From: JBBQWR01 sp038210495
Lineage (GTDB): Bacteria; Planctomycetota; Planctomycetia; Pirellulales; DATAWG01
Reading direction: 5' to 3'
NCBI GenBank assembly: GCA_038210495.1
Contig: JBBQWR010000055.1
Span: forward strand, 1-30,530
DNA length: 30,530 nucleotides
In this document: piece by piece, positions 1 to 7,947 of the stretch
Layout of the letters: every line of letters starts with the position of its first letter
Position numbering within the stretch: the stretch's first letter is position 1
The notes under the pieces: generated by a model
The model's input: only the letters and a program-made list of their open reading frames with translations
The model's database searches: none
Told to the model about the DNA's origin: nothing
Position numbers and translations under genes: made by a program

Positions 1-57
1 TTCGTTCGTAGCGATCCAGGCCGCCTGCTGTTCCGATTTGCGTTTACCCAGCGCCAT
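1..57 (-). CDS. Transposase, N-terminal fragment (IS5/IS1182-like), runs off the window
   Basis: An ATG at 57 opens a minus-strand frame that stays open to the window edge and gives MALGKRKSEQQAAWIATNE. I recognise this opening as that of DDE transposases of the IS5/IS1182 type found in planctomycetes and other phyla, but only 19 residues are visible. An AAGGATG sequence about eight bases upstream could serve as the ribosome site. The catalytic residues lie outside the window, so it is unknown whether the gene is intact. The match rests on memory of the family start, not on a search. Confidence 0.5.
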   Translation of the reverse strand, partial: MALGKRKSEQQAAWIATNE

Positions 58-141
58 GCGTGTGCATCCTTGCCAGTGGGAAGAGAAACCCGCCCGTAGT
101 GTACCACAGTGGTCAAGGGGAGATTTTCAACAGGCTGCTAA
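1..141 (-). mobile_element. Right end of an insertion sequence cut by the window edge
   Basis: The first 57 bases encode the N-terminus of a transposase-like protein on the minus strand. The stretch 121-141 reads, on the minus strand, TTAGCAGCCTGTTGAAAATC, which resembles the terminal inverted repeats of IS5/IS1182-type elements. I place the element boundary near 141 for that reason. The other end lies outside the window, so neither the matching repeat nor the target duplication can be checked. The element ends only about 40 bases past the stop of the flippase gene, so it sits at the distal edge of the glycan operon. Confidence 0.5.
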
Positions 142-179
142 ATCGCCTATCGCAATCGGATGGTGTGAATTCTTGAGAA

Positions 180-1811
180 TTACCAAGAAACTCTCCGCTT
201 CACGAAGGCAAAACCCTCGCGAACGCTGGGATCGCCAGCGAGGAAGAGCAGACAAAGATACAAGGCCGGCCCCGCGAACCCAGCGAGCAATCGAACGAAA
301 GTGCGATCCGAAACAATTAAAGCTGTTGGCACGTATGCAGCGATTCCACATAACGTGATTCGCGCCAAGTTGAACCAACTATGGGGAATGTTGACTAGCC
401 GGCGAGAAATAATTCCGGCAATCGAAGCGTAGATTAAGGTGCGAGCGGCCGCCGCACTGGCGACTCCGGCGGCGCCGAAGGGTTTGACCGCGAACGCCGT
501 AATGGCGATTTCACCGGCGGCAGCGCCGTAGATTATCAACGGCAATAACCCGGTCCGTTTGCTGTAAAAAACCTCGGGAACCAGAAGGTAATAGGCCGAC
601 ATCCCGAGAAAGCTCAAGGCGAAAATCGGGACCAAGGCTGCTGCCGCATGGTAATCTCGCGGCGTCACCAGCACAATCAACGGCGGTCCGAGCGTCGCGG
701 CGCCGACCGCGGAACCGATTGCCGCCGCCCACACATTTCGAGCAGTGATTGCAAGCCGCTGAAGGCCCGCGGCCGAATCTTCCTTTCGCACCGAGAAATA
801 CACCGGATTGTATGCCTGTTGGAAAGCGGCCGCGAGCATCATAAGAGGCTGCGTGACGCGCAGGGCCAAAAAATATACACCATTTGCCGCCGTCGATTGC
901 GCGCCGGCCAGAATGGCGCTGGTCGCAAGCGGAGTCACGCTGCCCACGAAGTCCCCAGGCATCATACCCCAGCCATAGGCGATGGACGATTTGAGCATCG
1001 ATCTCTGAAAACGCCCCTTCAATTCAGAGCGGAGATAGTAAATCGCGACCAAGGCCAGCACACCATACGAGAGCACTTCGGCGGTCAGCATGCCCACGGC
1101 GCCGGTTCGCAACACGATTACAAAGACCACCATCAGCGATATTGAAATGCTGGCACGGCCCACGTTCAAGCGGGCCTGATACCACGATTGCTCACGCGCT
1201 TGCACCAACCGACTCTGCAATTCCGAGATGCAAATCAAGACGCCGCTGAGAATCGACAATAAGGCAAGCGACAAGGGCAATCCTGGAATCGCGTACGGGA
1301 GTAGCCACGGGCAGACGAGCACAGCCACGAAACCCACGAGCAGACTCGATCCCAGCAAAAACCAGGCTACGGTCGTAACGTAGTCCCGAAGGGATGGCCC
1401 CTCGTCGTGATCGTAATAAAAACGAGCCACGGCGCCCGGAACGCCTTGCCGCATCAAAGTCGTCAAAAATCCGCCGAACCGATTGGCTAAATCGATCGCT
1501 CCATATTCGGCCGGCGAAAGAAGGCGAACGAAGACAGGTAGCAAGAGCAGTTTGACGAGCTGCGGGATCGACTGCCCCAATCCATAATTGAAGGTCCCCG
1601 AGAGAACACGGCGGACGAAGCCCTTCGAACTGCGATTCTTGCCAGCCGGCGTTTCGACCGGTTTTGCGTTAGCAAGACCGTCAGCGAATTCGAGGGCCGC
1701 AATTTCGCATGGCACGGAATCCAATGGCCCAATGGGCGGCAATTGATTTTCGGACTCCATCATCTGCGATAGCGCCGGTAAGTGGTCGTCGTTCGTTTTC
1801 GGGATATCCAT
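180..1811 (-). CDS. Oligosaccharide flippase, Wzx/MATE-like polysaccharide exporter
   Basis: This 543-residue inner-membrane protein is predicted to flip lipid-linked oligosaccharide units across the membrane. After a hydrophilic N-terminal stretch of about 65 residues comes the family opening (FNYGLGQSIPQLVKLLLLPV, then LSPAEYGAIDL near residue 104). About a dozen hydrophobic segments follow, spread to the C-terminus, as in the polysaccharide synthase/export family. The length is slightly above the usual 420-500 because of the N-terminal extension. The start at 1811 has no clear ribosome site, and a methionine pair at residues 17-18 is an alternative. It is the last gene of the glycan operon, 113 bases after the methyltransferase and just before an insertion-sequence end. 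The substrate would be the nonulosonate-containing glycan made by the upstream genes (inference). Confidence 0.85.
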   Translation of the reverse strand: MDIPKTNDDHLPALSQMMESENQLPPIGPLDSVPCEIAALEFADGLANAKPVETPAGKNRSSKGFVRRVLSGTFNYGLGQSIPQLVKLLLLPVFVRLLSPAEYGAIDLANRFGGFLTTLMRQGVPGAVARFYYDHDEGPSLRDYVTTVAWFLLGSSLLVGFVAVLVCPWLLPYAIPGLPLSLALLSILSGVLICISELQSRLVQAREQSWYQARLNVGRASISISLMVVFVIVLRTGAVGMLTAEVLSYGVLALVAIYYLRSELKGRFQRSMLKSSIAYGWGMMPGDFVGSVTPLATSAILAGAQSTAANGVYFLALRVTQPLMMLAAAFQQAYNPVYFSVRKEDSAAGLQRLAITARNVWAAAIGSAVGAATLGPPLIVLVTPRDYHAAAALVPIFALSFLGMSAYYLLVPEVFYSKRTGLLPLIIYGAAAGEIAITAFAVKPFGAAGVASAAAARTLIYASIAGIISRRLVNIPHSWFNLARITLCGIAAYVPTALIVSDRTFVRLLAGFAGPALYLCLLFLAGDPSVREGFAFVKRRVSW

Positions 1812-1924
1812 GTCAAGCGGGTTTATCGTTATTCAACGAATACTCCGCAGTCTGATCCGGTCGACATTACAAATGGAACATTGCAGTCAAAGGGCTCATT
1901 TCACAAATCGAGGAGCTCTTGATC

Positions 1925-2794
1925 TTATCCAGCGCCGACGATCAGTCGGCGAACTCGTCGCAGTGCATATTCCGGCCAATAGATCAATTCATGTTTGGCA
2001 AACGCCCGGCGAACACGCCAATACTCATTGATCCCGCGTTCGGATTTGAGCTCCTGCGTATTCTGGTTCGTCTTTTGAGCCACAATACGCAAATAGTTTG
2101 CTTCCTCGACATTGACCGTTCGAAAGCCGGCGGTGACGAGCAATCTTGTTAATGACGTGCGCGAGAAATAGTACACATGTTCCCTGGCTAGCCAATTGGC
2201 AAGACGTTTTTTGGGATGCGGGTTAAGTACGTTCGGGACCTCTAAGACGAGCCAACCTGCATCGGCTAAATTTTCCCGAAGCCGTGAAAGCGCAGCCGCC
2301 GGTTCATAAATGTGTTCCAGCACATGTGAAAGAATCAATGCTTGCGGCTTTTGCGGGCCCAGATTCAGCGATTCAATGTCGCCGCAGCGAACTTCGATTC
2401 CGTATTTGTGACGAACGGCGTCCGCTTGCGCCATGGAGGGCTCAATTCCCAACACCCGACAACCCACGCTGTCGCGAATGCAGGCCAGAATCGCCGCGGG
2501 GCCACAGCCTACCTCAACGACCAAGTCATCCTTACCGACATGGCCGGTTAGCAGCTTGGTAATGCCCGCCGGACGACCGTTCGCCTCGACCTCCGTGGAA
2601 TCGGCCACGGAGGATTCGTGCGACCGGTTCTGCCAATAGTGGTTCTTATAATGTTCCTGCATTTCCTCGTTCGTCGGCCGTGGATTCTGGTAGACGAATC
2701 CACATCTGCGACAGACAACATGCCGTGGCTCCGCGCGGCGCAAAATCGGTAGTTCCTCATTCACGCCGCAAAATAGGCAAGTGGTTTTTTCCAT
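1925..2794 (-). CDS. Class I SAM-dependent methyltransferase with N-terminal zinc ribbon
   Basis: The protein has 289 residues from the ATG at 2794. The frame extends 13 codons further upstream to 2833, but the zinc ribbon begins at residue 6 of the shorter form, which is the usual spacing. The ribbon is C6-x2-C9 paired with C28-x2-C31 and is followed by YQNPRP, as in sugar C-methyltransferase-like families. The SAM-binding motif I is VVEVGCGPAA near residue 92, an acidic position follows in LGIEPS, and the HVLEHI motif marks the Methyltransf_11/12/23 fold. It would methylate a sugar or nucleotide sugar in the cytoplasm as part of glycan tailoring. The exact acceptor cannot be told from the sequence. 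It lies between the epimerase and flippase genes on the same strand. Confidence 0.82.
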   Translation of the reverse strand: MEKTTCLFCGVNEELPILRRAEPRHVVCRRCGFVYQNPRPTNEEMQEHYKNHYWQNRSHESSVADSTEVEANGRPAGITKLLTGHVGKDDLVVEVGCGPAAILACIRDSVGCRVLGIEPSMAQADAVRHKYGIEVRCGDIESLNLGPQKPQALILSHVLEHIYEPAAALSRLRENLADAGWLVLEVPNVLNPHPKKRLANWLAREHVYYFSRTSLTRLLVTAGFRTVNVEEANYLRIVAQKTNQNTQELKSERGINEYWRVRRAFAKHELIYWPEYALRRVRRLIVGAG

Positions 2795-2852
2795 ATCGAG
2801 ATTTAAGGCAAAGCCGACGAGAGCGTCGACCAAAATGTGCTAACTAGACAAT

Positions 2853-3806
2853 TCAAACCACGACTGATTCGCGGTACCAACAGATCGTTTCTCGAAGGCC
2901 CGCCGGTAGATCGAATCTCGGATTCCACCCGAGCAAATTCTTGGCTTTCAAATTGTCGAGATGCTCTTCCTCGAACGCGGCTTCAGGATGCTGAACAACG
3001 GGTTCCAATTCGACACCCGCCGCGGCAATGATTTGCCGGACCAGGTCCAGCACGGTGATGGCTTGATCCGGAACGAGATTGAAGGCCTCGCCGTACAGGT
3101 CTTTGCGCGCCGCCACTCCGCTACCGACCGCCAAAAGGCCGTCCGCGGTGTCCTTGATGTACAGATAACCTTTGCGGTCGCGGCCGCTGTTCTTGATGAC
3201 CGGCGCCTCGTGCTTCAGCGCCGACAGGATCGAACCGGTGATGATGTGCGCCATGTGATGATCGTCGCCGCCGTAGGAATTGGTCATCCGGGCGATTCCG
3301 ACCGGCAGGCCGTAGGTCTTGCCATAGGTGCGGGCCAGGACGTCGCCGCACAGCTTCGAGACGGCGTACATGCCGCTGCCGTTGAGCGGCGCGTCTTCCC
3401 GCGTGGGCATGTGGTGTTGATCGCCGTATACGTGATTGCTCGAAACGGCGACGATCGCTTGGACGCCGGACTGGCGACGGCAGGTTTCGAGCAAGTTGAA
3501 AGTCGCCAGCACGTTGCTTTCGTAAGCCGAGAGGGGATTGTCGTGGGAAGTGCCGACGCCGGGTTGGCCCGCCAAATGGATGATTATCTCGGGCCGAGTG
3601 CTTTGGAGTAGCTTTTCGGTGGCCGCCAGGTCGCGTAGATCGGTCAGATGAAATTCAAACGGCAATTCGAACTGTTTTGGCGGCGCGAGATCGAGGATGT
3701 GGATCGCCGCTTCGGCGGGCTGGAGGGCCCGCGACACCCAGCGCCCGACGAATCCCGAGCCGCCGGTGATTAGAACTCGTTTGCCGCGATAAAAATCAAT
3801 GTTCAT
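2853..3806 (-). CDS. NAD(P)-dependent nucleotide-sugar epimerase/dehydratase (extended SDR)
   Basis: This 317-residue extended short-chain dehydrogenase has a glycine-rich NAD site GGSGFVG at 15-21, a catalytic YxxxK (Y147, K151) and a serine at VSSNHVYG (121-128). The N-terminal half binds NAD and the C-terminal half would bind the nucleotide sugar. The family includes GDP-mannose 4,6-dehydratases, UDP-glucose 4-epimerases and GDP-4-keto-6-deoxymannose reductases. The sequence resembles the GDP-mannose dehydratase/reductase side, but I cannot assign the substrate. It lies 55 bases after the NeuB-type gene in the same operon. A role in supplying another deoxy sugar for the glycan is inference. 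Confidence 0.8.
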   Translation of the reverse strand: MNIDFYRGKRVLITGGSGFVGRWVSRALQPAEAAIHILDLAPPKQFELPFEFHLTDLRDLAATEKLLQSTRPEIIIHLAGQPGVGTSHDNPLSAYESNVLATFNLLETCRRQSGVQAIVAVSSNHVYGDQHHMPTREDAPLNGSGMYAVSKLCGDVLARTYGKTYGLPVGIARMTNSYGGDDHHMAHIITGSILSALKHEAPVIKNSGRDRKGYLYIKDTADGLLAVGSGVAARKDLYGEAFNLVPDQAITVLDLVRQIIAAAGVELEPVVQHPEAAFEEEHLDNLKAKNLLGWNPRFDLPAGLRETICWYRESVVV

Positions 3807-3861
3807 GTTGTCTCGCGACGGGGCTGGCTGACTAAGTGAAGGACGCTCTAGCGGCCGGAGA

Positions 3862-4758
3862 TTATTTCTTGCAGGCGTCGAGCAGCGTGTCTTTCAGGCG
3901 CAACCGGCTGGCGGCGATAACTTCGCTTTCATAGACCCGTTTTTTGCCGTCCCCCAATGCGCCCTCCACATTGCGAATGTCCTTGACCAATCGCTTGAGG
4001 CCCTGCGGTTCGATCGACGCCGCCTGATCGCTGCCCCACATCGCGCGATCCAAGGTGATGTGCCGCTCGACGAAACTGGCGCCGAGCGCTATGGCCGCAA
4101 TGGTCGTCGCCAATCCGACTTCATGTCCCGAGTACCCAATCGGGCAGGGATACTTCTCCCGAAAGGTCGTGATCATTCTGAGGTTCAACTCCTCTTTCGG
4201 GCACGGGTATGTACTCGTTGCGTGCGCCAGCAGCAGTCGTTCCGTGCCGAGTACGGCGACGGCCGCTTCGATCTGCTGCATCGATGACATCCCGGTCGAC
4301 AGCATCGCCGGCGTGTTCGAGGCGCGAATCGCTTCGAGCAAATCGCGATCGGTCAGGGACGCCGAGGGGACTTTGATGCAAGGAGTCTTGAATTGCTCGA
4401 TAAACGTGACGGAATCCGGATCCCAACAGGAGACGAACCAATCGATTTTCTGGGCTCGGCAGTAGTTCGCGATCTGCTGGAAATCTTCTTGGCTGAATTC
4501 GACCTTATAGCGATAGTCCATATAGGAGATATAACCCCAGGGAGTTTCGCGCATCTTTTCCCGCATTTCGGGAGGCACGCATTTTTCCGGCGTCCGCTTC
4601 TGGAATTTGACGGAGTCGCAGCCCGAGGCCTTGGCGACGTCGATTAGTCGCTTGGCGATTTCGAGACTGCCGTTGTGATTGATGCCGATTTCGGCGATCA
4701 CGTAAATCGGCTGGCCGTCGCCGACCTTGCGTCCTCCCAAATCAATCGTTCTCGTCAT
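3862..4758 (-). CDS. neuB: NeuB-family nonulosonic acid synthase, short form without SAF domain
   Basis: This cytoplasmic enzyme should condense phosphoenolpyruvate with a six-carbon sugar (ManNAc, mannose or a derivative) to give a nine-carbon 2-keto acid. Family hallmarks are IAEIGINHNG at 21-30, KFQKRTPEKC at 51-60, the active-site region IGYSGHEVG at 207-215 and ERHITLD at 231-237. The protein ends at residue 298, right after the TIM barrel. Standard NeuB enzymes are about 340-350 residues and carry a C-terminal antifreeze-like SAF domain that reaches into the partner's active site. That domain is absent and the stop codon is clean. An AAGG sequence precedes the ATG. The neighbours are a cytidylyltransferase-phosphatase fusion and an epimerase. 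Substrate (sialic, KDN, legionaminic or other) is not determined. Confidence 0.9.
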   Translation of the reverse strand: MTRTIDLGGRKVGDGQPIYVIAEIGINHNGSLEIAKRLIDVAKASGCDSVKFQKRTPEKCVPPEMREKMRETPWGYISYMDYRYKVEFSQEDFQQIANYCRAQKIDWFVSCWDPDSVTFIEQFKTPCIKVPSASLTDRDLLEAIRASNTPAMLSTGMSSMQQIEAAVAVLGTERLLLAHATSTYPCPKEELNLRMITTFREKYPCPIGYSGHEVGLATTIAAIALGASFVERHITLDRAMWGSDQAASIEPQGLKRLVKDIRNVEGALGDGKKRVYESEVIAASRLRLKDTLLDACKK

Positions 4759-4801
4759 AATCGCCTTTCTATATCGCTTGCGGAGATGTGTTTTAGTTGA
4801 G

Positions 4802-6067
4802 CTAAATTTTTTGCCCAGCGAAGTGATCGAGCCGATGGAGCACGAGGTCGCAGAATTCCCGAACGGCGCCTTGGCCGCCCGGCTTGGTCAAAATCAAATC
4901 CGCGTTCTGGATCGCGGAATCGTGGGCATCCGCCACGGCAACCGCAAAGCCGACGGTCTGCATGCATTGCACGTCGTTCACGTCGTTGCCGACATACACA
5001 ACTCGGGCGGCGTCGATTTGCCGATCTCGAAGCATGCCGGCCAGGATCGCGGCTTTGTCCGCCAATCCGTGTTGGCACGGAATCTTTAGCTTTTGACAGC
5101 GGACATCGACCACTCCGTTCGTCTCGGTCGAGAGAACGCACATTTCGACACTGCGGTCGCGAAGCAGCGAGATGCCCATCCCATCCCCACGGTCACAGGC
5201 CACGGCTTCATGGCCGTCGTCGAACGTCAGCACGCGGTTGTCGGTGAACACGCCGTCGAAATCGAACACAATGAGGTCGATCCGCTCGGGCCAATCGCGC
5301 CGCGGCGATCGGTCACTCGATGCGGCCGGCATGTCGATATCGAGTTGCTTTCGGTCGATGATCTGTTCCGCCAATTCGAAATCGGCGGCCGTGTCGATAT
5401 CGACGCAGTAGCTCAGGTCGATATGAATTGGTTTCACTCGGTGGCCCGTGAGCGAGTGCTGCTCGCGGATAGTCGCGACGCGGATCACGTCAACGTGACC
5501 CGTTTGCCAAAAGGCGGCCGGCAGCTTTTGCCGCGGCATGTTGTACGGCTCGGCCAGCGGCGTATCAATCAGTGGCGCCAAATAGCCGTCGCCCGCGTCG
5601 CGCCACATCTTATACGGCGTTTGCTTCGGGGACGTTACGCCGCGCACGCAGTCCGCTTTCGGATCGGCATGCAACAATCGGATCGCCTCCTCGAGCATCC
5701 CCCGCGGCCGAAACGGAGTGGTGGGCCGGAGCTGCACGACAAACTCGGGCCGATACGACTGGTGCTCGGTGAGCCAATCCAAGGCATGAACGAAGAGCGG
5801 AAAGTCGGGCGTGTCGTCCGCGGCCAATTCCATCGGTCGCCGGAAAGGAACTTCGGCGCCGTATTGCTTGGCCACCGCCGCGATCTCGTCGTCGTTGGTC
5901 GAGACGATCAATCGCGTGATGCCGCCGGCTGCCAGTCCGCTTGCGATGCTGTAGGCCAGTAGCGGATGCCCGCGAAGTAATCGCACGTTTTTTCGCGGCA
6001 ATCCCTTCGAGCCCCCGCGGGCCTGCACGATCGCCAGCACTTCGGGCCGATCTACCACGCAGTCCAT
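4802..6067 (-). CDS. neuA: Bifunctional CMP-nonulosonate cytidylyltransferase fused to HAD phosphatase
   Basis: This is a 421-residue fusion. Residues 8-240 form a NeuA-type cytidylyltransferase: the nucleotide loop AIVQARGGSKGLPRKN at 12-27, STNDDEIA at 56-63 and RPTTPFRPRG at 114-123. It activates a nine-carbon sugar acid with CTP. Residues 262-410 form a KdsC-like HAD phosphatase: DFDGVFTD at 269-276 with the nucleophile D269, VLSTETN at 311-317, K338, and GNDVND at 360-365. The phosphatase half suggests that the synthase product carries a phosphate (for example a 9-phosphate) that is removed before activation; this is inference. Animal CMP-sialate synthetases have a comparable C-terminal module. 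The start lies inside the end of the upstream SDR gene (16-base overlap), pointing to coupled translation. Confidence 0.9.
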   Translation of the reverse strand: MDCVVDRPEVLAIVQARGGSKGLPRKNVRLLRGHPLLAYSIASGLAAGGITRLIVSTNDDEIAAVAKQYGAEVPFRRPMELAADDTPDFPLFVHALDWLTEHQSYRPEFVVQLRPTTPFRPRGMLEEAIRLLHADPKADCVRGVTSPKQTPYKMWRDAGDGYLAPLIDTPLAEPYNMPRQKLPAAFWQTGHVDVIRVATIREQHSLTGHRVKPIHIDLSYCVDIDTAADFELAEQIIDRKQLDIDMPAASSDRSPRRDWPERIDLIVFDFDGVFTDNRVLTFDDGHEAVACDRGDGMGISLLRDRSVEMCVLSTETNGVVDVRCQKLKIPCQHGLADKAAILAGMLRDRQIDAARVVYVGNDVNDVQCMQTVGFAVAVADAHDSAIQNADLILTKPGGQGAVREFCDLVLHRLDHFAGQKI

Positions 6068-6921
6068 CCTCCGTCGACGATCAGATTTCCGCCGGTCATG
6101 TAGGACGACGCATCCGAGACCAGGAACAAAAGCGGACCGTTCATTTCATCTGGCCGAGCCATCCGTCCCATCGGGCAGCGCTCGGCGTAGCGACGCAGAA
6201 ACTGTTCATCCTGAGCGTTGAAGACGCCATGTGGCGTGAGCGTGTTCACGCGGATGTTGTGGGGCGCCCAGTAGGTCGCCAAGTATCGGCTGAGGTGCGC
6301 CACTCCCGCTTTGGTCACCGCGTAGGCGGCCGGCTTGAACAGCGTCTGCGTTTCTTCGCCGTCCCGTTGGTAGAGCCGCTGATCGGGCGCCACGATTCCG
6401 TAAGTCGAAGCGATATTGACGACCACGCCGCGCCGGGCCGCGACCATCTCTCGGCCGACGATCTGGCAGCACAAGAACACGCCCGTGAGATTCACGTCGA
6501 GCGATTTACGCCAAGGTTCTAGAGGATAGTTCTCGAAGGTATTGGCCTGCTGGTGAGCGACGGCCACGTCGAATTTCGGGTCAATGGCGGCGCAGTTGAT
6601 CAAGATATCGATCCGGCCCCAGCGCGCCTTAACCTTCGCCGCCAGGCGCTCAACGACGTCGGGCCGCGACACGTCGACACCGACGCCGAGCGTTTCGCCG
6701 CCGTTTTCCGCGCTGGCTTTTCGAGCTGCTTCAACGGCCTGCTGTTCATCTAGATCGGCGACAACGACCGACGCACCGGCGCCCAAGAGAGTTCGCGTGA
6801 ATTGTCGGCCCAAGAGGCCGGCGCCGCCAGTGAGCACGGCGACTCGGCCGCTTAGATCGAACATCCTCGATATCGCCGGGTCAAACACGCTGGTGGGTTT
6901 CCTGAGCGGAGCGCTTGGCAT
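6052..6921 (-). CDS. Classical short-chain dehydrogenase/reductase in nonulosonate operon
   Basis: This is a Rossmann-fold oxidoreductase of up to 289 residues. From the long start the cofactor motif TGGAGLLGR lies at about residues 31-39, the NxxA-type strand at ILINCAAID, the serine in VNIASTYG, and the catalytic pair in YAVTKAG. The C-terminus VDGGWTAW is typical of the family. The start is uncertain: ATG at 6921 overlaps the upstream oxidoreductase gene by 41 bases, while an internal ATG at 6864 gives the commoner family start MFDLSGRVAV. Neither has a well-spaced ribosome site. Related SDRs sit in sialic and legionaminic acid clusters, where they reduce or oxidise the sugar. The step catalysed here is not evident. 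Confidence 0.85.
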   Translation of the reverse strand: MPSAPLRKPTSVFDPAISRMFDLSGRVAVLTGGAGLLGRQFTRTLLGAGASVVVADLDEQQAVEAARKASAENGGETLGVGVDVSRPDVVERLAAKVKARWGRIDILINCAAIDPKFDVAVAHQQANTFENYPLEPWRKSLDVNLTGVFLCCQIVGREMVAARRGVVVNIASTYGIVAPDQRLYQRDGEETQTLFKPAAYAVTKAGVAHLSRYLATYWAPHNIRVNTLTPHGVFNAQDEQFLRRYAERCPMGRMARPDEMNGPLLFLVSDASSYMTGGNLIVDGGWTAW

Positions 6922-7900
6922 CGAGCGCGATCTTCAGCACGGCGATACCCTCGCCGATCGGAATTTGCGTCTGGCGGCGTGTTTTGGAGCAATCCAAGAA
7001 ATGTCGCATTTCGTCGAGAAACATCTCATTGCGCTCGAAACCGTCAGGCGCGGACACAGGGGGACGACGATCCGCGTCGCTCGCCATTTCCCAATTCAAT
7101 TGATTCGTCTGAAAATCCAGATCGGCGCGGCCCCGTTCTCCCCAGATGCTGAGTCGATGCACGGCCGGACGTTGCAAATAGTCCAAGTGAATTTGGCCGA
7201 TCGCTCCCGAGGCGAATTCCAACGTGATTTCGGCCCAATCTTCGCCCGCCGGTGTCTGTAAGCATGGCGCCCGGCGCATTGCGCACTTTACGTTTTCCAC
7301 TGGACCGAATAGCCAGTACAGATAATCCATCGGGTGGATTAGCGTCAGGATGACTCCGCCACCCATCTCCAGCCGAGCACTGTAGCTCTTTCGGTGATCC
7401 TCCCAGGGATGCCAGTCAGGCAAATACTCGCCCCACTCGGCGCGGGCGCCCAAGACAACACCGAGCGCGCCCTCGATCAAAGACTCGCGGAGATTTTTAA
7501 GCAGAGGGTGAAATCGGAATTGGCACCCGATCGCGGCTACCAAATCCCGCTGATGAATTTCCGCCTCGAGTTCTACGCAAAGTTCAAGCGAGGCGGATAG
7601 CGGTTTTTCGATCAACAGATCGCAGTTATTCCGGGCGGCCGCCAACGCGACAGGAATATGATCGGCTGTCGGGTTGGAGATGATCGCTAGAGTTGGACGA
7701 TGCAGCCAAACCGCGTCGAGGTCGGTCTCCGACGGCCACGCCGATGTTTCGTCGTCGGTGACCGTGCCGCGATTCGTGCGGTAGAAAACGAAATTATTGA
7801 TTCCAAGCGCCTTGAGGTTTCGGAAATGCCGCCGGCCTATCGAGCCGAATCCGGCGATGAGCACGGGTCGCTCGATTCGCTCACTAACTTCGGCGGACAA
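6881..7900 (-). CDS. Gfo/Idh/MocA family oxidoreductase (nonulosonate cluster)
   Basis: This 339-residue NAD(P)-dependent sugar oxidoreductase has the nucleotide-binding motif GFGSIGRRH at 17-25 and the conserved EKPLS at 98-102. A second alpha/beta domain follows with GGGVILTLIHPMDYLYWLFG, where the histidine-aspartate pair is typical of catalytic or metal-binding residues. No signal peptide is seen, so it acts in the cytoplasm. The start at 7900 is TTG. The frame meets a stop seven codons upstream with no ATG in between, so a rare start codon is required. It precedes the SDR with an overlap or a 16-base gap, depending on the SDR start. Such enzymes occur in nonulosonate clusters and would modify the precursor sugar (inference). 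Confidence 0.85.
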   Translation of the reverse strand: MSAEVSERIERPVLIAGFGSIGRRHFRNLKALGINNFVFYRTNRGTVTDDETSAWPSETDLDAVWLHRPTLAIISNPTADHIPVALAAARNNCDLLIEKPLSASLELCVELEAEIHQRDLVAAIGCQFRFHPLLKNLRESLIEGALGVVLGARAEWGEYLPDWHPWEDHRKSYSARLEMGGGVILTLIHPMDYLYWLFGPVENVKCAMRRAPCLQTPAGEDWAEITLEFASGAIGQIHLDYLQRPAVHRLSIWGERGRADLDFQTNQLNWEMASDADRRPPVSAPDGFERNEMFLDEMRHFLDCSKTRRQTQIPIGEGIAVLKIALDAKRSAQETHQRV

Positions 7901-7947
7901 ACGCGGGGCTTTCGAGAATCAATGGGGTTTGCCGTAAATTGTAGGGG

